Shown: positions 24,122 through 34,557 of the stretch, in pieces
How positions within the stretch are numbered: the first letter of the stretch is position 1
Layout: the number at the start of each line of letters is the position of its first letter
DNA from: Enhydrobacter aerosaccus
GTDB taxonomy: Bacteria > Pseudomonadota > Alphaproteobacteria > Reyranellales > Reyranellaceae
Assembly: GCA_903839865.1 (NCBI GenBank)
Contig: CAIMEE010000139.1
Location: 1-39,276 of the forward strand
Length of the DNA: 39,276 nucleotides
Reading direction: 5' to 3'
Position numbers and translations under genes: made by a program
The notes under the pieces: model-generated
Seen by the model: the letters and a program-made list of their open reading frames with translations, nothing else
Told to the model about the DNA's origin: nothing
Databases searched by the model: none

Positions 24122-24171
24122 CGAAATGAGCCGGATGGGCAACCCGCCCGCTTTGCAGTAAATTGTCGTTC

Positions 24172-26328
<2,157 letters not shown>

Positions 26329-26586
26329 AGACGCGTCCGTTTCAGGCGGGCTAGCGATATGTCGTCAATAACGACCGTAATAGGGGGTCTGCCCGAGCGC
26401 GCCTAGATTCGCGCGATGTCGATTAGCGTCGTCCACTACGCCTCGCTTCACTCGGCTCCGGTCGGGACGACGGGTCTTCCAGGCGTCATCTCGAGGGAAG
26501 AGTGCGGGAATCCGGGAAGAATCGCGAACAATGCCGATGTCATATGCATCGGAGGCTTCCCGAGCCGTCGGGAAACTTCGGGAAGG
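26329..26586. other. Noncoding spacer with nested hairpins and CGGGAA repeats
   Basis: The 258 bp between the mutase (+) and DUF3108 (-) genes hold no convincing gene. CGGGAA occurs four times (26505, 26513, 26569, 26579). There are hairpins CCGATG/CATCGG (26534-26552) and TTCCCGA/TCGGGAA (26557-26574), neither with a T-tract. They may act as bidirectional transcript ends, but this is weak. Confidence 0.4.
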
Positions 26587-27411
26587 CTACCGCCGCATGG
26601 ACGCTTTCTCGCCCTCGGTGAGCGGGCGCTCCTTGAACGAGAGCACCTTGCCGCGAATCGTGCCGAAGCCGGTCTTGGCCTCGAGCTTGGCCGGAAAGCG
26701 GAACGGCGTGTCGTCGAAGCGCGCCAGCCAGATGTACATCGGCTCCTCGCGCTTGGACTCCGCTTCCTCCGGTGCGTCGAAGAATTCGCCGGCGATGCGC
26801 TTGGAATAGAGCTCGCACACCAGCACCTCGCCCTTCGCATTCGGTATGCCCGCCTGTGCCGGCGTCTCCGTTCGCAGTTTGCGCAGGATGATGTCGACGC
26901 GCCGCCGGCCGTCGTTCGAGGGCGAGAGCTGATCGCACGCCGCGTCGCCCCGCATGCCGACGACGAGGACGGCGGAAAGCGGATCGAGCGAGCCCATTTT
27001 CTTGTCGTCGGGAATCGCGTCCTTGGGCGTGGGCTTCCATTCCGGATTGTGAGCCTCGTGCAGGCCGCCGTCCGCGCCGTACTGGGCGAGCCAGGTGCGC
27101 GGCTTGCCGCTGATCATGAGCGACAGCGATCCGCCGCTAGGACGCGCGCCCTGGGGAGAGAAACCGCCCCAGGCGCGGTTGCGGCCGTCGTAGGCGAGCG
27201 TGATGGCCTTCAGTACGCCTTCCTTGAAGGCATGGCTTTCGACGTCATAGCTCGACCCGTTGAAGCGCGCGGTGAAGTCGATGCGGAAGCCGGAAAAGCC
27301 CGCGAAGGTGATCTCGTAGCCGCCTTCGATCGCCTTGCCGTCGTCGGCCCGCGCGCTTGCAGGCGCCAGTGCGCACAAAGCAAACCCCAACAAGGCCTTA
27401 CGAAAAGTCAT
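26587..27411 (-). CDS. DUF3108 domain protein, exported
   Basis: 274 residues with a signal peptide (MTFRKALLGFALCALAPASARA), followed by a beta-rich region typical of DUF3108: GGYEITFAGFSGFRIDFTARFNGSSYDVESHAF, MGSLDPLSAVLVV and VCELYSKRIAGEFF. Such proteins are periplasmic and of unknown function. The ATG at 27411 is preferred over a GTG 15 bases upstream because it directly begins the signal peptide. It is monocistronic, divergent from the Atm1 gene across 104 bp. Confidence 0.82.
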   Translation of the reverse strand: MTFRKALLGFALCALAPASARADDGKAIEGGYEITFAGFSGFRIDFTARFNGSSYDVESHAFKEGVLKAITLAYDGRNRAWGGFSPQGARPSGGSLSLMISGKPRTWLAQYGADGGLHEAHNPEWKPTPKDAIPDDKKMGSLDPLSAVLVVGMRGDAACDQLSPSNDGRRRVDIILRKLRTETPAQAGIPNAKGEVLVCELYSKRIAGEFFDAPEEAESKREEPMYIWLARFDDTPFRFPAKLEAKTGFGTIRGKVLSFKERPLTEGEKASMRR

Positions 27412-27515
27412 GAAATGGCGCTCCACAGGGGGCTACCTTTGCCGTCCGGGGCACGATAGAAGGCCCTCGCCCCCAGTACCGCCCAACTTACGCGCCAATA
27501 CAAGGCCCTCCTGTC

Positions 27516-29390
27516 ATGTCTCCGCCCTCCAGCGCCCGTCCCTCCAGCATCGACCTTCCCCGGTCGTGGGCCGTGCTGTCCATTTTAGGGCGCCATTTGT
27601 GGCCAAAGGGTGAGTGGGGCCTGCGGTCTCGCGTCGCCATTGCCCTGGTGCTGCTGGTCGGCGCCAAGGTCGCCAACGTCTTCGTACCGCTGCTCTACAA
27701 GCGCGGCGTCGATGCGCTGGGCGAGTCACCGAACATGATCGTCGTGGTGCCGATCGCGCTCATCCTGGCCTACGGCGTGGCACGTGTGCTGGCGCAGGCC
27801 CTGGGCGAAGTGCGCGACGCGGTGTTCGCGCCGGTGGCCCAGCGCGCGATCCGCAATCTTGCGCTCGAAGTCTTCGGCCATCTCCACGCGCTGTCGCTGC
27901 GCTTCCACCTCGAGCGCCAGACCGGCGGTCTCAGCCGGGTGATCGAGCGCGGCACGACGGGCATGGATTTCCTGATCCGCTTCATGACTTTCAACATCCT
28001 GCCGACCCTGGTCGAAATCGCGATGGTGGGCGGCATCCTGTGGCACCTCTACGACTGGCGCTTCATGGCGGTCACGCTGGGCGTTATCGCGGCCTACATC
28101 GTCTTCACCATCACCCTGTCGGAGTGGCGCATCGCCTTCGTGCGGCGGATGAACGATGCCGACACCGAGGCCAATGCGAAGGCGATCGACAGCCTGATCA
28201 ACTACGAGACGGTGAAGTATTTCGGCAACGAGGCGCACGAGTCGCGGCGCTACGACGTCGGCCGCAAGCGCTACGAGACGGCCGCGATCCGCTCCGCGCG
28301 CACCCTGTCGCTGCTCAACGTCGGCCAGGGACTGATCATCGCGGTCGGCCTTGCCGCCATCATGATCATGGCCGGCAATGGCGTGGCCGCGCACACGATG
28401 ACGATCGGCGACTTCGTGGCGGTCAACGCCTTCCTGCTGCAGCTCTACGCGCCGCTCAACATGCTGGGCTTCGCCTATCGCGAGATCCGCGCCGCGCTGG
28501 TCAGCATGGAACAGATGTTCGGTCTCCTGAATGTCGCGACCGAAGTCTCGGACAAGCCGGGCGCGCCGGCCCTCGTGGCGAGCGGCGGCGAGATCGTGTT
28601 CGACCATGTCGATTTCCACTACGACAAGGCGCGCCCGATCCTGCGCGACGTGAGCTTTCGCGTGGCGCCAGGCAATACCGTGGCGATCGTGGGGTCGAGC
28701 GGCGCCGGCAAGTCGACCGTGTCGCGCATCCTGTTCCGCTTCTACGATGTCGCGGCGGGCAGCGTTCGCATCGACGGCCAGGACATCCGCGACGTCAGCC
28801 AGGCGAGCCTGCGTGCCGCGATCGGCGTGGTGCCGCAGGACACCGTGCTGTTCAACGACACGATCTACTACAACATCGCCTACGGCCGACCCGAGGCCAG
28901 CCGCGAGGAGGTTGAGGAGGCCGCCCGGCTGGCGCGCATCCACGATTTCATCGCCAGCCTGCCCAAGGGTTACGATTCGGCGGTCGGCGTGCGCGGCCTG
29001 AAGCTGTCGGGCGGCGAGAAGCAGCGCGTGGCGATCGCGCGCACGATCCTGAAGAACCCGCGCATCCTGCTGTTCGACGAGGCCACGAGTGCGCTCGACA
29101 CGCGCACCGAGCAGGAGATCCAGAACTCGCTGGAAGAGGTGAGCCGCGGCCGCACGACCGTGGTGATCGCGCACCGCCTGTCGACCATCATCAACGCCGA
29201 CGAGATCGTGGTCCTCGATCGCGGCCAGGTCGCCGAGCGCGGCCGGCACGGCGAGCTGCTGGCCAAGGGCGGCATGTACGCCGACATGTGGGCCCGCCAG
29301 CAGGACGCTGCCGCGGCGGCCGAACGCAAGGTCGAGACCTCGGAGCCGCCATCCTTCCGCGCGGAAGGACACCTGCGTGTCGCCGAGTAA
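27516..29390 (+). CDS. Atm1-type ABC exporter (half transporter)
   Basis: The 624-residue protein has a six-helix membrane domain (about 40-330) followed by an ATPase domain. Walker A is GSSGAGKST (393-401), the Q-loop is in VVPQDTVLF, the signature starts at L497 (LSGGEKQ), Walker B is LLFDEATSALD (from about 518) and the switch histidine is H553. The N-terminal ATM1-like stretch NVFVPLLYKRGVDAL and LERQTGGLSRVIERGTTGMDFLIRFMTFNILPT are class hallmarks. These exporters move glutathione-linked sulphur or metal compounds. It is first of a compact five-gene operon. Confidence 0.95.
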   Translation: MSPPSSARPSSIDLPRSWAVLSILGRHLWPKGEWGLRSRVAIALVLLVGAKVANVFVPLLYKRGVDALGESPNMIVVVPIALILAYGVARVLAQALGEVRDAVFAPVAQRAIRNLALEVFGHLHALSLRFHLERQTGGLSRVIERGTTGMDFLIRFMTFNILPTLVEIAMVGGILWHLYDWRFMAVTLGVIAAYIVFTITLSEWRIAFVRRMNDADTEANAKAIDSLINYETVKYFGNEAHESRRYDVGRKRYETAAIRSARTLSLLNVGQGLIIAVGLAAIMIMAGNGVAAHTMTIGDFVAVNAFLLQLYAPLNMLGFAYREIRAALVSMEQMFGLLNVATEVSDKPGAPALVASGGEIVFDHVDFHYDKARPILRDVSFRVAPGNTVAIVGSSGAGKSTVSRILFRFYDVAAGSVRIDGQDIRDVSQASLRAAIGVVPQDTVLFNDTIYYNIAYGRPEASREEVEEAARLARIHDFIASLPKGYDSAVGVRGLKLSGGEKQRVAIARTILKNPRILLFDEATSALDTRTEQEIQNSLEEVSRGRTTVVIAHRLSTIINADEIVVLDRGQVAERGRHGELLAKGGMYADMWARQQDAAAAAERKVETSEPPSFRAEGHLRVAE

Positions 29391-30537
29391 CCCTGCGGCG
29401 GCGGGTTCCTGGCGTGGACTGATCCCGATCTTCGCGGCCTGCGCCGTCATGGGCCTGCAGGCAGGTGCCATCCTGCCGCTGGTGCCGCTGACCCTGGAGC
29501 GGGAGGGCGTCGACAAGCTCACCATCGGGATCGTGACGGCAATGTGGGCCGTCGGCATGCTGACCTTCGGCACCCGCATCCCGCGCCTCGCCTCGCGCTT
29601 CGGCGCCGTGCCTGTGATTGTCTCGGCAGCCGTATCGGGCGCGCTCGTCAACACCGCCTATACGGTCACTTCCGGTCCGATTGCCTGGGGCATTCTCACC
29701 TTCCTGCACGGCGTCGTGGGCGGCGTGCCGTGGGTGGTGAGCGAGATCTGGCTGAACACCGTGGTCGACGAAAGCCGTCGCGGCCGGGTCATGGGCATCT
29801 ACGGCATGATGGTCGCGATCGGCCTGGCGCTGGGGCCGCTGTCGCTGCAGGTGACGGGCGTCTACGGGCCCGTGCCCTTCCTTGTCGCGGCGCTTTTCGG
29901 CTTGCTAGTGATGGTGCCGCTGCTGCCGTACTGGCGCACCGCGCCGCGCATCCGCCACAGCGCCGACAGCAACTTCGCCGCCGTCGTGCGCCTGGCGCCG
30001 CTGGCGATGTTTGCCGCCTTCGCCTGTGGCCTGGGTGAGCAGGTCGCGTTCAGCTTCCTGCCGGTCTACGCCGTCGGCGCCGGCGTGTCGGCGCAGACCG
30101 GCACGCTCTGGCTCTCGGCCTTCGTCATCGGCAATGTCGCCTTCCAGTGGCCGATCGGCTGGATGGCCGATCGCTTCGACCGGCGCGCCGTGCTGGCCGG
30201 CTGTGCGTTCGCGAGCACGCTTCTCGTCGGGCTGTTGCCGCTGGTGCCTGCGACCTCGCCCGCCGTGCTTTTCGTGGTGCTGCTGTGGGGCGGCATCTCC
30301 TTCTCGATCTACCCGGTGGCGCTGGCGCTGCTCGGCCAGCGCATGAAGGGCGGCGACATCGCGCGCGCCAACACCGCGTTCAGCCTGATCTACATCCTGG
30401 GCGGCTTCATCGGCCGGCCGGCCACCGGCGGCGCCATGGATGCCTTCGGCGAACCGGGCCTCGGCGGCACGCTGGCGTTCTTCTATCTCGCGGCCACGAT
30501 CGCCGCCGTGATCTCCTGGCGGCGCAAGGCGGCATGA
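29377..30537 (+). CDS. MFS transporter, copy 1 of a tandem pair
   Basis: The 386-residue protein has twelve predicted membrane segments. The start is GTG at 29377, overlapping the Atm1 gene by 14 bp, with GGAAGGA upstream. Its sequence parallels the next gene through GVPWVVSEIWLNTVVDESRRGRVMGIY and GLGEQVAFSFLPVYAVGAGVSAQTGTLWLSAFVIGNVAFQWPIGWMADRFDRRAVLAGC. The family motif resembles the YcaD/YfkF-like drug and sugar exporters. The substrate is unknown; coupling to Atm1 suggests a common transported stress compound, but this is inference. Confidence 0.9.
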   Translation: MSPSNPAAAGSWRGLIPIFAACAVMGLQAGAILPLVPLTLEREGVDKLTIGIVTAMWAVGMLTFGTRIPRLASRFGAVPVIVSAAVSGALVNTAYTVTSGPIAWGILTFLHGVVGGVPWVVSEIWLNTVVDESRRGRVMGIYGMMVAIGLALGPLSLQVTGVYGPVPFLVAALFGLLVMVPLLPYWRTAPRIRHSADSNFAAVVRLAPLAMFAAFACGLGEQVAFSFLPVYAVGAGVSAQTGTLWLSAFVIGNVAFQWPIGWMADRFDRRAVLAGCAFASTLLVGLLPLVPATSPAVLFVVLLWGGISFSIYPVALALLGQRMKGGDIARANTAFSLIYILGGFIGRPATGGAMDAFGEPGLGGTLAFFYLAATIAAVISWRRKAA

Positions 30538-31664
30538 AGCGGCCGTCGCTGCTGCCGGTCTATCTGTCGTGCCTCGGTTACGGCGTGCAGGCGGGCGCGG
30601 CGATGCCGCTGGTACCGCTGGCACTCGAGCATCGCAGCATCGACACCGTCACCATCGGTCTCGTGGAAGCCATGTGGGGCATCGGTATGATCGCCACGGC
30701 CCACCGCATTCCCGCCATTGCCGCAAGGCTGGGCGCGGTGCCGCTGGTGTGCGGCGCGCTGGCGGCGAGCGCGGTGCTGGCGGTGGCCTTTGCCTACACG
30801 ACGAGCCTGCCGCTGTGGTTCGTGCTGTCGTTCCTGATGGGCATGGTGGGCGGCGTGCCGTGGGTGGTGAGCGAGATCTGGATCAACCTCGTGGTCGACG
30901 AGCAACACCGCGGCCGCGCGGTCGCGGTCTATGTGGCGTTGATGGCCACGGGCATGGCCGCGGGTCCGCTGGCGCTGCAGCTGGTCGGCGTCTACGGCCC
31001 GCGTCCGTTCCTCGCCTGCGCGGCGCTGGCGCTGCTGGTGGCGCTGCCGCTGCTTGCGAGCTGGAACAGCGCTCCGGCCATCCAGGCCACCAAGGAGGGC
31101 GGCTTCGCGCGCATTCTCCTCCTCGTGCCGGCGCTGCTGCTGGGCGCGCTGGCGAGCGGCCTGGGCGAGCAGGCGGCGTTCGCCGTCCTGCCGATCTATG
31201 GTCTGCGCTCGGGCGTGCCGGCGGAGACGGGCGTGCTCTGGCTGTCGGCCTTCGTGATCGGCAACATCGCGCTGCAATGGCCGATCGGGTGGCTGGCCGA
31301 TCACGTCGACCGGCGCCTTGTGCTCGCAGGCTGCGCGCTGGCGAGTGCGGTCCTTGCGGCATGCCTGCCGCTGCTCGACGTGAAGAGCCACGCGATCCTC
31401 GTCCTGCTGGTGGCGTGGGGCGGTATTTCCTTCGCGATCTACAGCGTCGGCCTGGCGTTGCTCGGCCAACGCTTCAAGGGCGACGACATCGCCCGCGCCA
31501 ATACCGCGCTCACCAGCATCTATACCTTGGGCGGCATGATCGGCCCGCCGATCGCGGGCACCGCGCTCGATCTCGCCGGCCGGCCGGGCTTCGGCCTGTC
31601 GCTTGCGGCCTGCTACGCCGTGGCGGGCGTGGGCGCTTTGCTGGCCTTGCGGCGGCGCGGCTGA
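30534..31664 (+). CDS. MFS transporter, copy 2 of a tandem pair
   Basis: The 376-residue, twelve-helix protein starts at the ATG overlapping the first copy's stop (ATGA). It shares the entire layout of copy 1: GVPWVVSEIWINLVVDEQHRGRAVAVY, GLGEQAAFAVLPIYGLRSGVPAETGVLWLSAFVIGNIALQWPIGWLADHVDRR and GGISFAIYSVGLALLGQRFKGDDIARANTA. Long DNA stretches around GVPWVVSEIW are identical between the copies. The pair may form two separate transporters or a heterodimer. Confidence 0.9.
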   Translation: MKRPSLLPVYLSCLGYGVQAGAAMPLVPLALEHRSIDTVTIGLVEAMWGIGMIATAHRIPAIAARLGAVPLVCGALAASAVLAVAFAYTTSLPLWFVLSFLMGMVGGVPWVVSEIWINLVVDEQHRGRAVAVYVALMATGMAAGPLALQLVGVYGPRPFLACAALALLVALPLLASWNSAPAIQATKEGGFARILLLVPALLLGALASGLGEQAAFAVLPIYGLRSGVPAETGVLWLSAFVIGNIALQWPIGWLADHVDRRLVLAGCALASAVLAACLPLLDVKSHAILVLLVAWGGISFAIYSVGLALLGQRFKGDDIARANTALTSIYTLGGMIGPPIAGTALDLAGRPGFGLSLAACYAVAGVGALLALRRRG

Positions 31665-31677
31665 TAAGTCTCGAACG

Positions 31678-32646
31678 ATGAGCGATCCTCTGCTCAAGCC
31701 GCTGCTGGCGGGCGACCGACGGGCGCTCGCACGGGCCATCACCCTGATCGAATCGACGCGCGCCGATCATCGCGCGCGCGCCGATGCGCTGCTGGCGGAA
31801 GTTCTGCCGCACGCCGGGAAGTCCGTGCGGCTCGGCATTACGGGCGTTCCGGGCGTCGGCAAGTCGACCTTCATCGAGCGGTTCGGGCTCGGCCTGATCG
31901 GGAAGGGCCGTTCGCTCGCCGTGCTGGCGATCGATCCCTCGTCGAAGCGCGGTGGCGGCTCCATCCTGGGTGACAAGACGCGTATGGAGGAATTGTCGCG
32001 CCACGAGCGCGCCTTCATCCGCCCCTCGCCGGCGGGCGCGACCCTGGGCGGGGTGGCGCGGCGCACGCGCGAGGCGATGCTGCTCGTGGAGGCCGCGGGC
32101 TTCGACACGGTGCTGGTCGAGACCGTGGGCGTCGGCCAGTCCGAGACGGCGGTCGCCGACATGGTCGACATGTTCATCGTGCTGCTGCTGACGGCCGGCG
32201 GCGACGATCTTCAGGGCATCAAGCGCGGCGTGATCGAGCTCGCCGACTTGATCGTGGTCAACAAGGCCGACGGCGACCTCAAGGCGACGGCCACCCGCTC
32301 GGCCGCCGACTATCGCCACGCGCTGCACATGCTGCGCTCTCCGACCATCGGCTGGACGCCGGAGGTGACGACGGCCTCGGCGCTGGCCGGTGACGGCGTG
32401 CTCGAGGTGTGGGGCATCGTCGAGCGCTTCCTCGCGGCCGTCGGCGAGAAGGGCGTGGCGCGCCGCCGTGCCGAACAGGCGCGCGCCTGGATGTGGAACG
32501 AGGTCGGCGAGACCCTGCTCTCGGAGCTGCGCCGCCACCCAGAGGTGAAGCGCCTGGTGGCGGGGCTTGAGCGCGAGGTCGAGGCCGGCTTATCGACCCC
32601 CGCCGCGGCGGCCCGTCTTATGCTAGAAGCCTTCCATGGCCGCTAA
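31678..32646 (+). CDS. meaB: MeaB-type GTPase, methylmalonyl-CoA mutase chaperone
   Basis: The 322-residue G3E-type GTPase has Walker A G56-VPGVGKST, an [11 protein letters not shown] switch region and VVNKADGD as the NKxD guanine motif. MeaB loads and protects adenosylcobalamin on methylmalonyl-CoA mutase. It was long annotated as ArgK, which is a misnomer. The ATG at 31678 is 14 bp after the MFS gene. The cognate mutase lies at 24172-26328. Cobalt insertion by CobST (34.5-37.5 kb) supplies the same cofactor, but the three are not in one operon. Confidence 0.95.
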   Translation: MSDPLLKPLLAGDRRALARAITLIESTRADHRARADALLAEVLPHAGKSVRLGITGVPGVGKSTFIERFGLGLIGKGRSLAVLAIDPSSKRGGGSILGDKTRMEELSRHERAFIRPSPAGATLGGVARRTREAMLLVEAAGFDTVLVETVGVGQSETAVADMVDMFIVLLLTAGGDDLQGIKRGVIELADLIVVNKADGDLKATATRSAADYRHALHMLRSPTIGWTPEVTTASALAGDGVLEVWGIVERFLAAVGEKGVARRRAEQARAWMWNEVGETLLSELRRHPEVKRLVAGLEREVEAGLSTPAAAARLMLEAFHGR

Positions 32647-33118
32647 GTCCTTCCTCCGCAGCGCCCGCCGCGCCGCCGCCGCCCAGCAGGAACCCTTCTG
32701 GAAGCGCAAGACGCTGGCCCAGATGAACAAGCAGGAGTGGGAATCGATCTGCGACGGCTGCGGCATGTGCTGCGTCAACAAGCTCGAATACGAGGGCACG
32801 GGCGAACTCGCCCAGACCGACACCTGCTGCAAGCTGCTGGACCCCAAGACCGCCCGGTGCCGGGACTACAAGAATCGCAAGAAAATCGTGCCCGACTGCA
32901 TCCAGCTGACCCCAAAGGTAGTAGCCAAGATGGATTGGCTCCCCAAGACGTGTGGATACCGGCTCGTCCACCTGAAGCAGGACCTGTACTGGTGGCACCC
33001 CCTGGTCTCCGGGAATCCCGAAACCGTCCACCAGGCCGGGATTTCAGCCCGGGGACGGGTGATTCCCGAGGATCAGGTCGAGGATATCACCGAGCGGGTC
33101 GTGGACTGGTTCGCTTGA
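32636..33118 (+). CDS. YcgN/UPF0260-family cysteine-cluster protein
   Basis: The 160-residue protein has nine cysteines, most in the family's CDGCGMCC (39-46) and TCC (64-65) clusters plus C75, C88 and C106. The arrangement suggests a metal or iron-sulphur site. The W-Y-H-rich end ([14 protein letters not shown]) and the [11 protein letters not shown] stretch are family features. Function is not established. It overlaps meaB by 11 bp and is the last gene of the operon that starts with Atm1. Confidence 0.92.
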   Translation: MAAKSFLRSARRAAAAQQEPFWKRKTLAQMNKQEWESICDGCGMCCVNKLEYEGTGELAQTDTCCKLLDPKTARCRDYKNRKKIVPDCIQLTPKVVAKMDWLPKTCGYRLVHLKQDLYWWHPLVSGNPETVHQAGISARGRVIPEDQVEDITERVVDWFA

Positions 33119-33152
33119 CGTAGGAGGCCTCGGCCCTTAAAAAGCCGGCCTT

Positions 33153-33181
33153 CCCGCCCCTTCGGCGGGTTCGTTATTTTT
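33153..33181 (+). terminator. Intrinsic terminator between the YcgN-like gene and rpmB
   Basis: CCCGCC (33153-33158) and GGCGGG (33164-33169) form a 6-bp stem with a CCTTC loop, followed by TTCGTTATTTTT. It closes the five-gene operon. It lies 13 bp before the rpmB start, so rpmB needs a promoter within or upstream of it, or reads through. Confidence 0.75.
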
Positions 33182-33194
33182 GAGCGGAAGTGCC

Positions 33195-33497
33195 ATGCCT
33201 CGTCGTTGCGCCCTGTCGGGCAAAGCCGTCCAGTACGGCAACAATGTGAGCCACGCGAACAACAAGACCAAGCGCCGGTTCATGTCGAACCTCCAGGTCG
33301 CGTCGGTCCTGTCGGACGTGCTCGGCCACTCGATCCGGCTCCGTCTCACGCCGCGCGGCATCAAGACCATCGAGCATAATGGCGGCATCGACGCCTATCT
33401 GCTGGCCACCAACAAGAGCAAGCTGACGCCGGAAATGACGGTGCTGAAGAAGCGCGTCGAGCTGGCCAAGGCCAAGAAGGACAAGAAGGCAGCCTAA
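33195..33497 (+). CDS. rpmB: Ribosomal protein bL28
   Basis: The 100-residue protein begins MPRRCALSGKAVQYGNNVSHANNKTKRRF, the bL28 signature, and continues to LRLTPRGIKTIEHNGGIDAYL. The C-terminal extension TPEMTVLKKRVELAKAKKDKKAA is longer than in E. coli (about 78 residues) and is usual in alphaproteobacteria. The ATG at 33195 is chosen over an upstream one because MPRRCALSG is the conserved start. A terminator with alternative pairing follows. Confidence 0.97.
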   Translation: MPRRCALSGKAVQYGNNVSHANNKTKRRFMSNLQVASVLSDVLGHSIRLRLTPRGIKTIEHNGGIDAYLLATNKSKLTPEMTVLKKRVELAKAKKDKKAA

Positions 33498-33549
33498 GCG
33501 GCCTTCAACCTCCGGAACCAAAGAAGGCCGCTTAAGCGGCCTTTACTTT
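33496..33549. terminator. Bidirectional terminator with alternative stems after rpmB
   Basis: Three complementary segments are present: A AAGCGGCCTTC (33496-33506), B GAAGGCCGCTT (33523-33533) and C AAGCGGCCTT (33534-33543). B can pair with A (11 bp) or with C, where the palindrome AAGGCCGCTTAAGCGGCCTT is followed by TACTTT. The other strand reads into TTCTTTGG, so it can also end the minus-strand gene. It overlaps the last codons of both convergent genes. An A-B versus B-C switch is possible but unproven. Confidence 0.65.
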
Positions 33550-34544
33550 GCCAGCTCGAAAAGCAGCAGCAGGCTACGCTGCAGCGGATTGAAATTGTCG
33601 TCCGCGATCATCCACAACAGCGTCTCGCCGCGCTCGCCCTTGGTCGCCGCCAGCCCTTCCAGATTGTCGACCGCATAGGGTGACGCAAGCCGCGCCAGTT
33701 CCTCGGCGTCGACGATCGCGTCGGCCTTCAGCGCTGAGCCGGGGAACTGCATCACCCTGACGCGCACGCCGCGCACCATATCGAAGGCGCGCTCCAGCAC
33801 GACGAACGATCCGTCCGGCAGCTCGCGAATCGCGGTCGGGCTGAAGTTCGGGATCTTCATGTACTCGAACATGTCCCACAGGTATCGATCCGGCCCGATC
33901 GGCCTGCCGATCCAGCCGACCAGCGTGTTGCGGCGCAGGCTGTATTCCTCGCTGATCGCCACGATGCGTCCGTCGCTCAAGGCCGTCAGCGCTTCGACGC
34001 CGCCGTTGTCTGGTTGCCGCTCGAAGCCCGGCGGCAGATTGATCGCCGTCGGCGTGCCGTCGAGCGTGGGGTAGCGCCAGAGGCGATGATGGCGCTCGAA
34101 GGAAACCAGCCACGATCCGTCGGGCAAAGACGCCATACCTTCCGCGTCGGACCAGCTCTTGTCGGCGAGAGGCTGTCCTTTCAGGTCGCGCAGTGGGGCG
34201 ATCGTGGCCTTGCCGAGTCCGACGAGGTTGCCCTTACCGTCGCGCTCGATCGTGGCCGTGAACCACGGGCCGGTGTCGGAGATCGAGGTCAGCGTACGGT
34301 TGTCGCGCGACACGACGAGATCGGACCAGCCGCCGAAATTGGGCACGTTCGCCGTCATCGAAATGCCGCCACGCCAGATCAGCCGGCCGATCTCGCGCAC
34401 CTGCGGATCGTCGAGCTTGAACGGCACCGGGACGGAGCGGATCTCGAGCGGTGCTGCCGCAGCCGGCTCCACCGGCGGGCCGCCCGTGCAGGCGGCCGCG
34501 ATCAGCAGGCTGACAGCGACGAACGAGCGGAGGACGGCGTGCAC
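33543..34544 (-). CDS. Esterase-like activity of phytase family lipoprotein
   Basis: 333 residues if started at the GTG at 34544, 13 bp after the cobT stop. Lipoprotein signal VLRSFVAVSLLIAAAC with the lipidated cysteine near residue 19. The body matches the esterase-like/phytase-like beta-propeller family: GWSDLVVSRDNRTLTSISDTG, WSDAEGMASLPDGSWLVSFE, DNGGVEALTALSDGRIVAISEEY and DNLEGLAATKGERGETLLWMIADDN. The family is exported and its true substrate is debated. The open frame extends 5' over cobT, where it has no support. It may be the last gene of the cobST operon. Confidence 0.85.
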   Translation of the reverse strand: MHAVLRSFVAVSLLIAAACTGGPPVEPAAAAPLEIRSVPVPFKLDDPQVREIGRLIWRGGISMTANVPNFGGWSDLVVSRDNRTLTSISDTGPWFTATIERDGKGNLVGLGKATIAPLRDLKGQPLADKSWSDAEGMASLPDGSWLVSFERHHRLWRYPTLDGTPTAINLPPGFERQPDNGGVEALTALSDGRIVAISEEYSLRRNTLVGWIGRPIGPDRYLWDMFEYMKIPNFSPTAIRELPDGSFVVLERAFDMVRGVRVRVMQFPGSALKADAIVDAEELARLASPYAVDNLEGLAATKGERGETLLWMIADDNFNPLQRSLLLLFELAK

Positions 34545-34557
34545 GGGCCGGCTGCGA

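Noticed and set aside
26416-27459. Plus-strand open frame of 347 codons over the DUF3108 gene
   Set aside because: The minus strand holds a signal peptide and DUF3108 pattern. The plus-strand frame has R/A-rich shadow composition.
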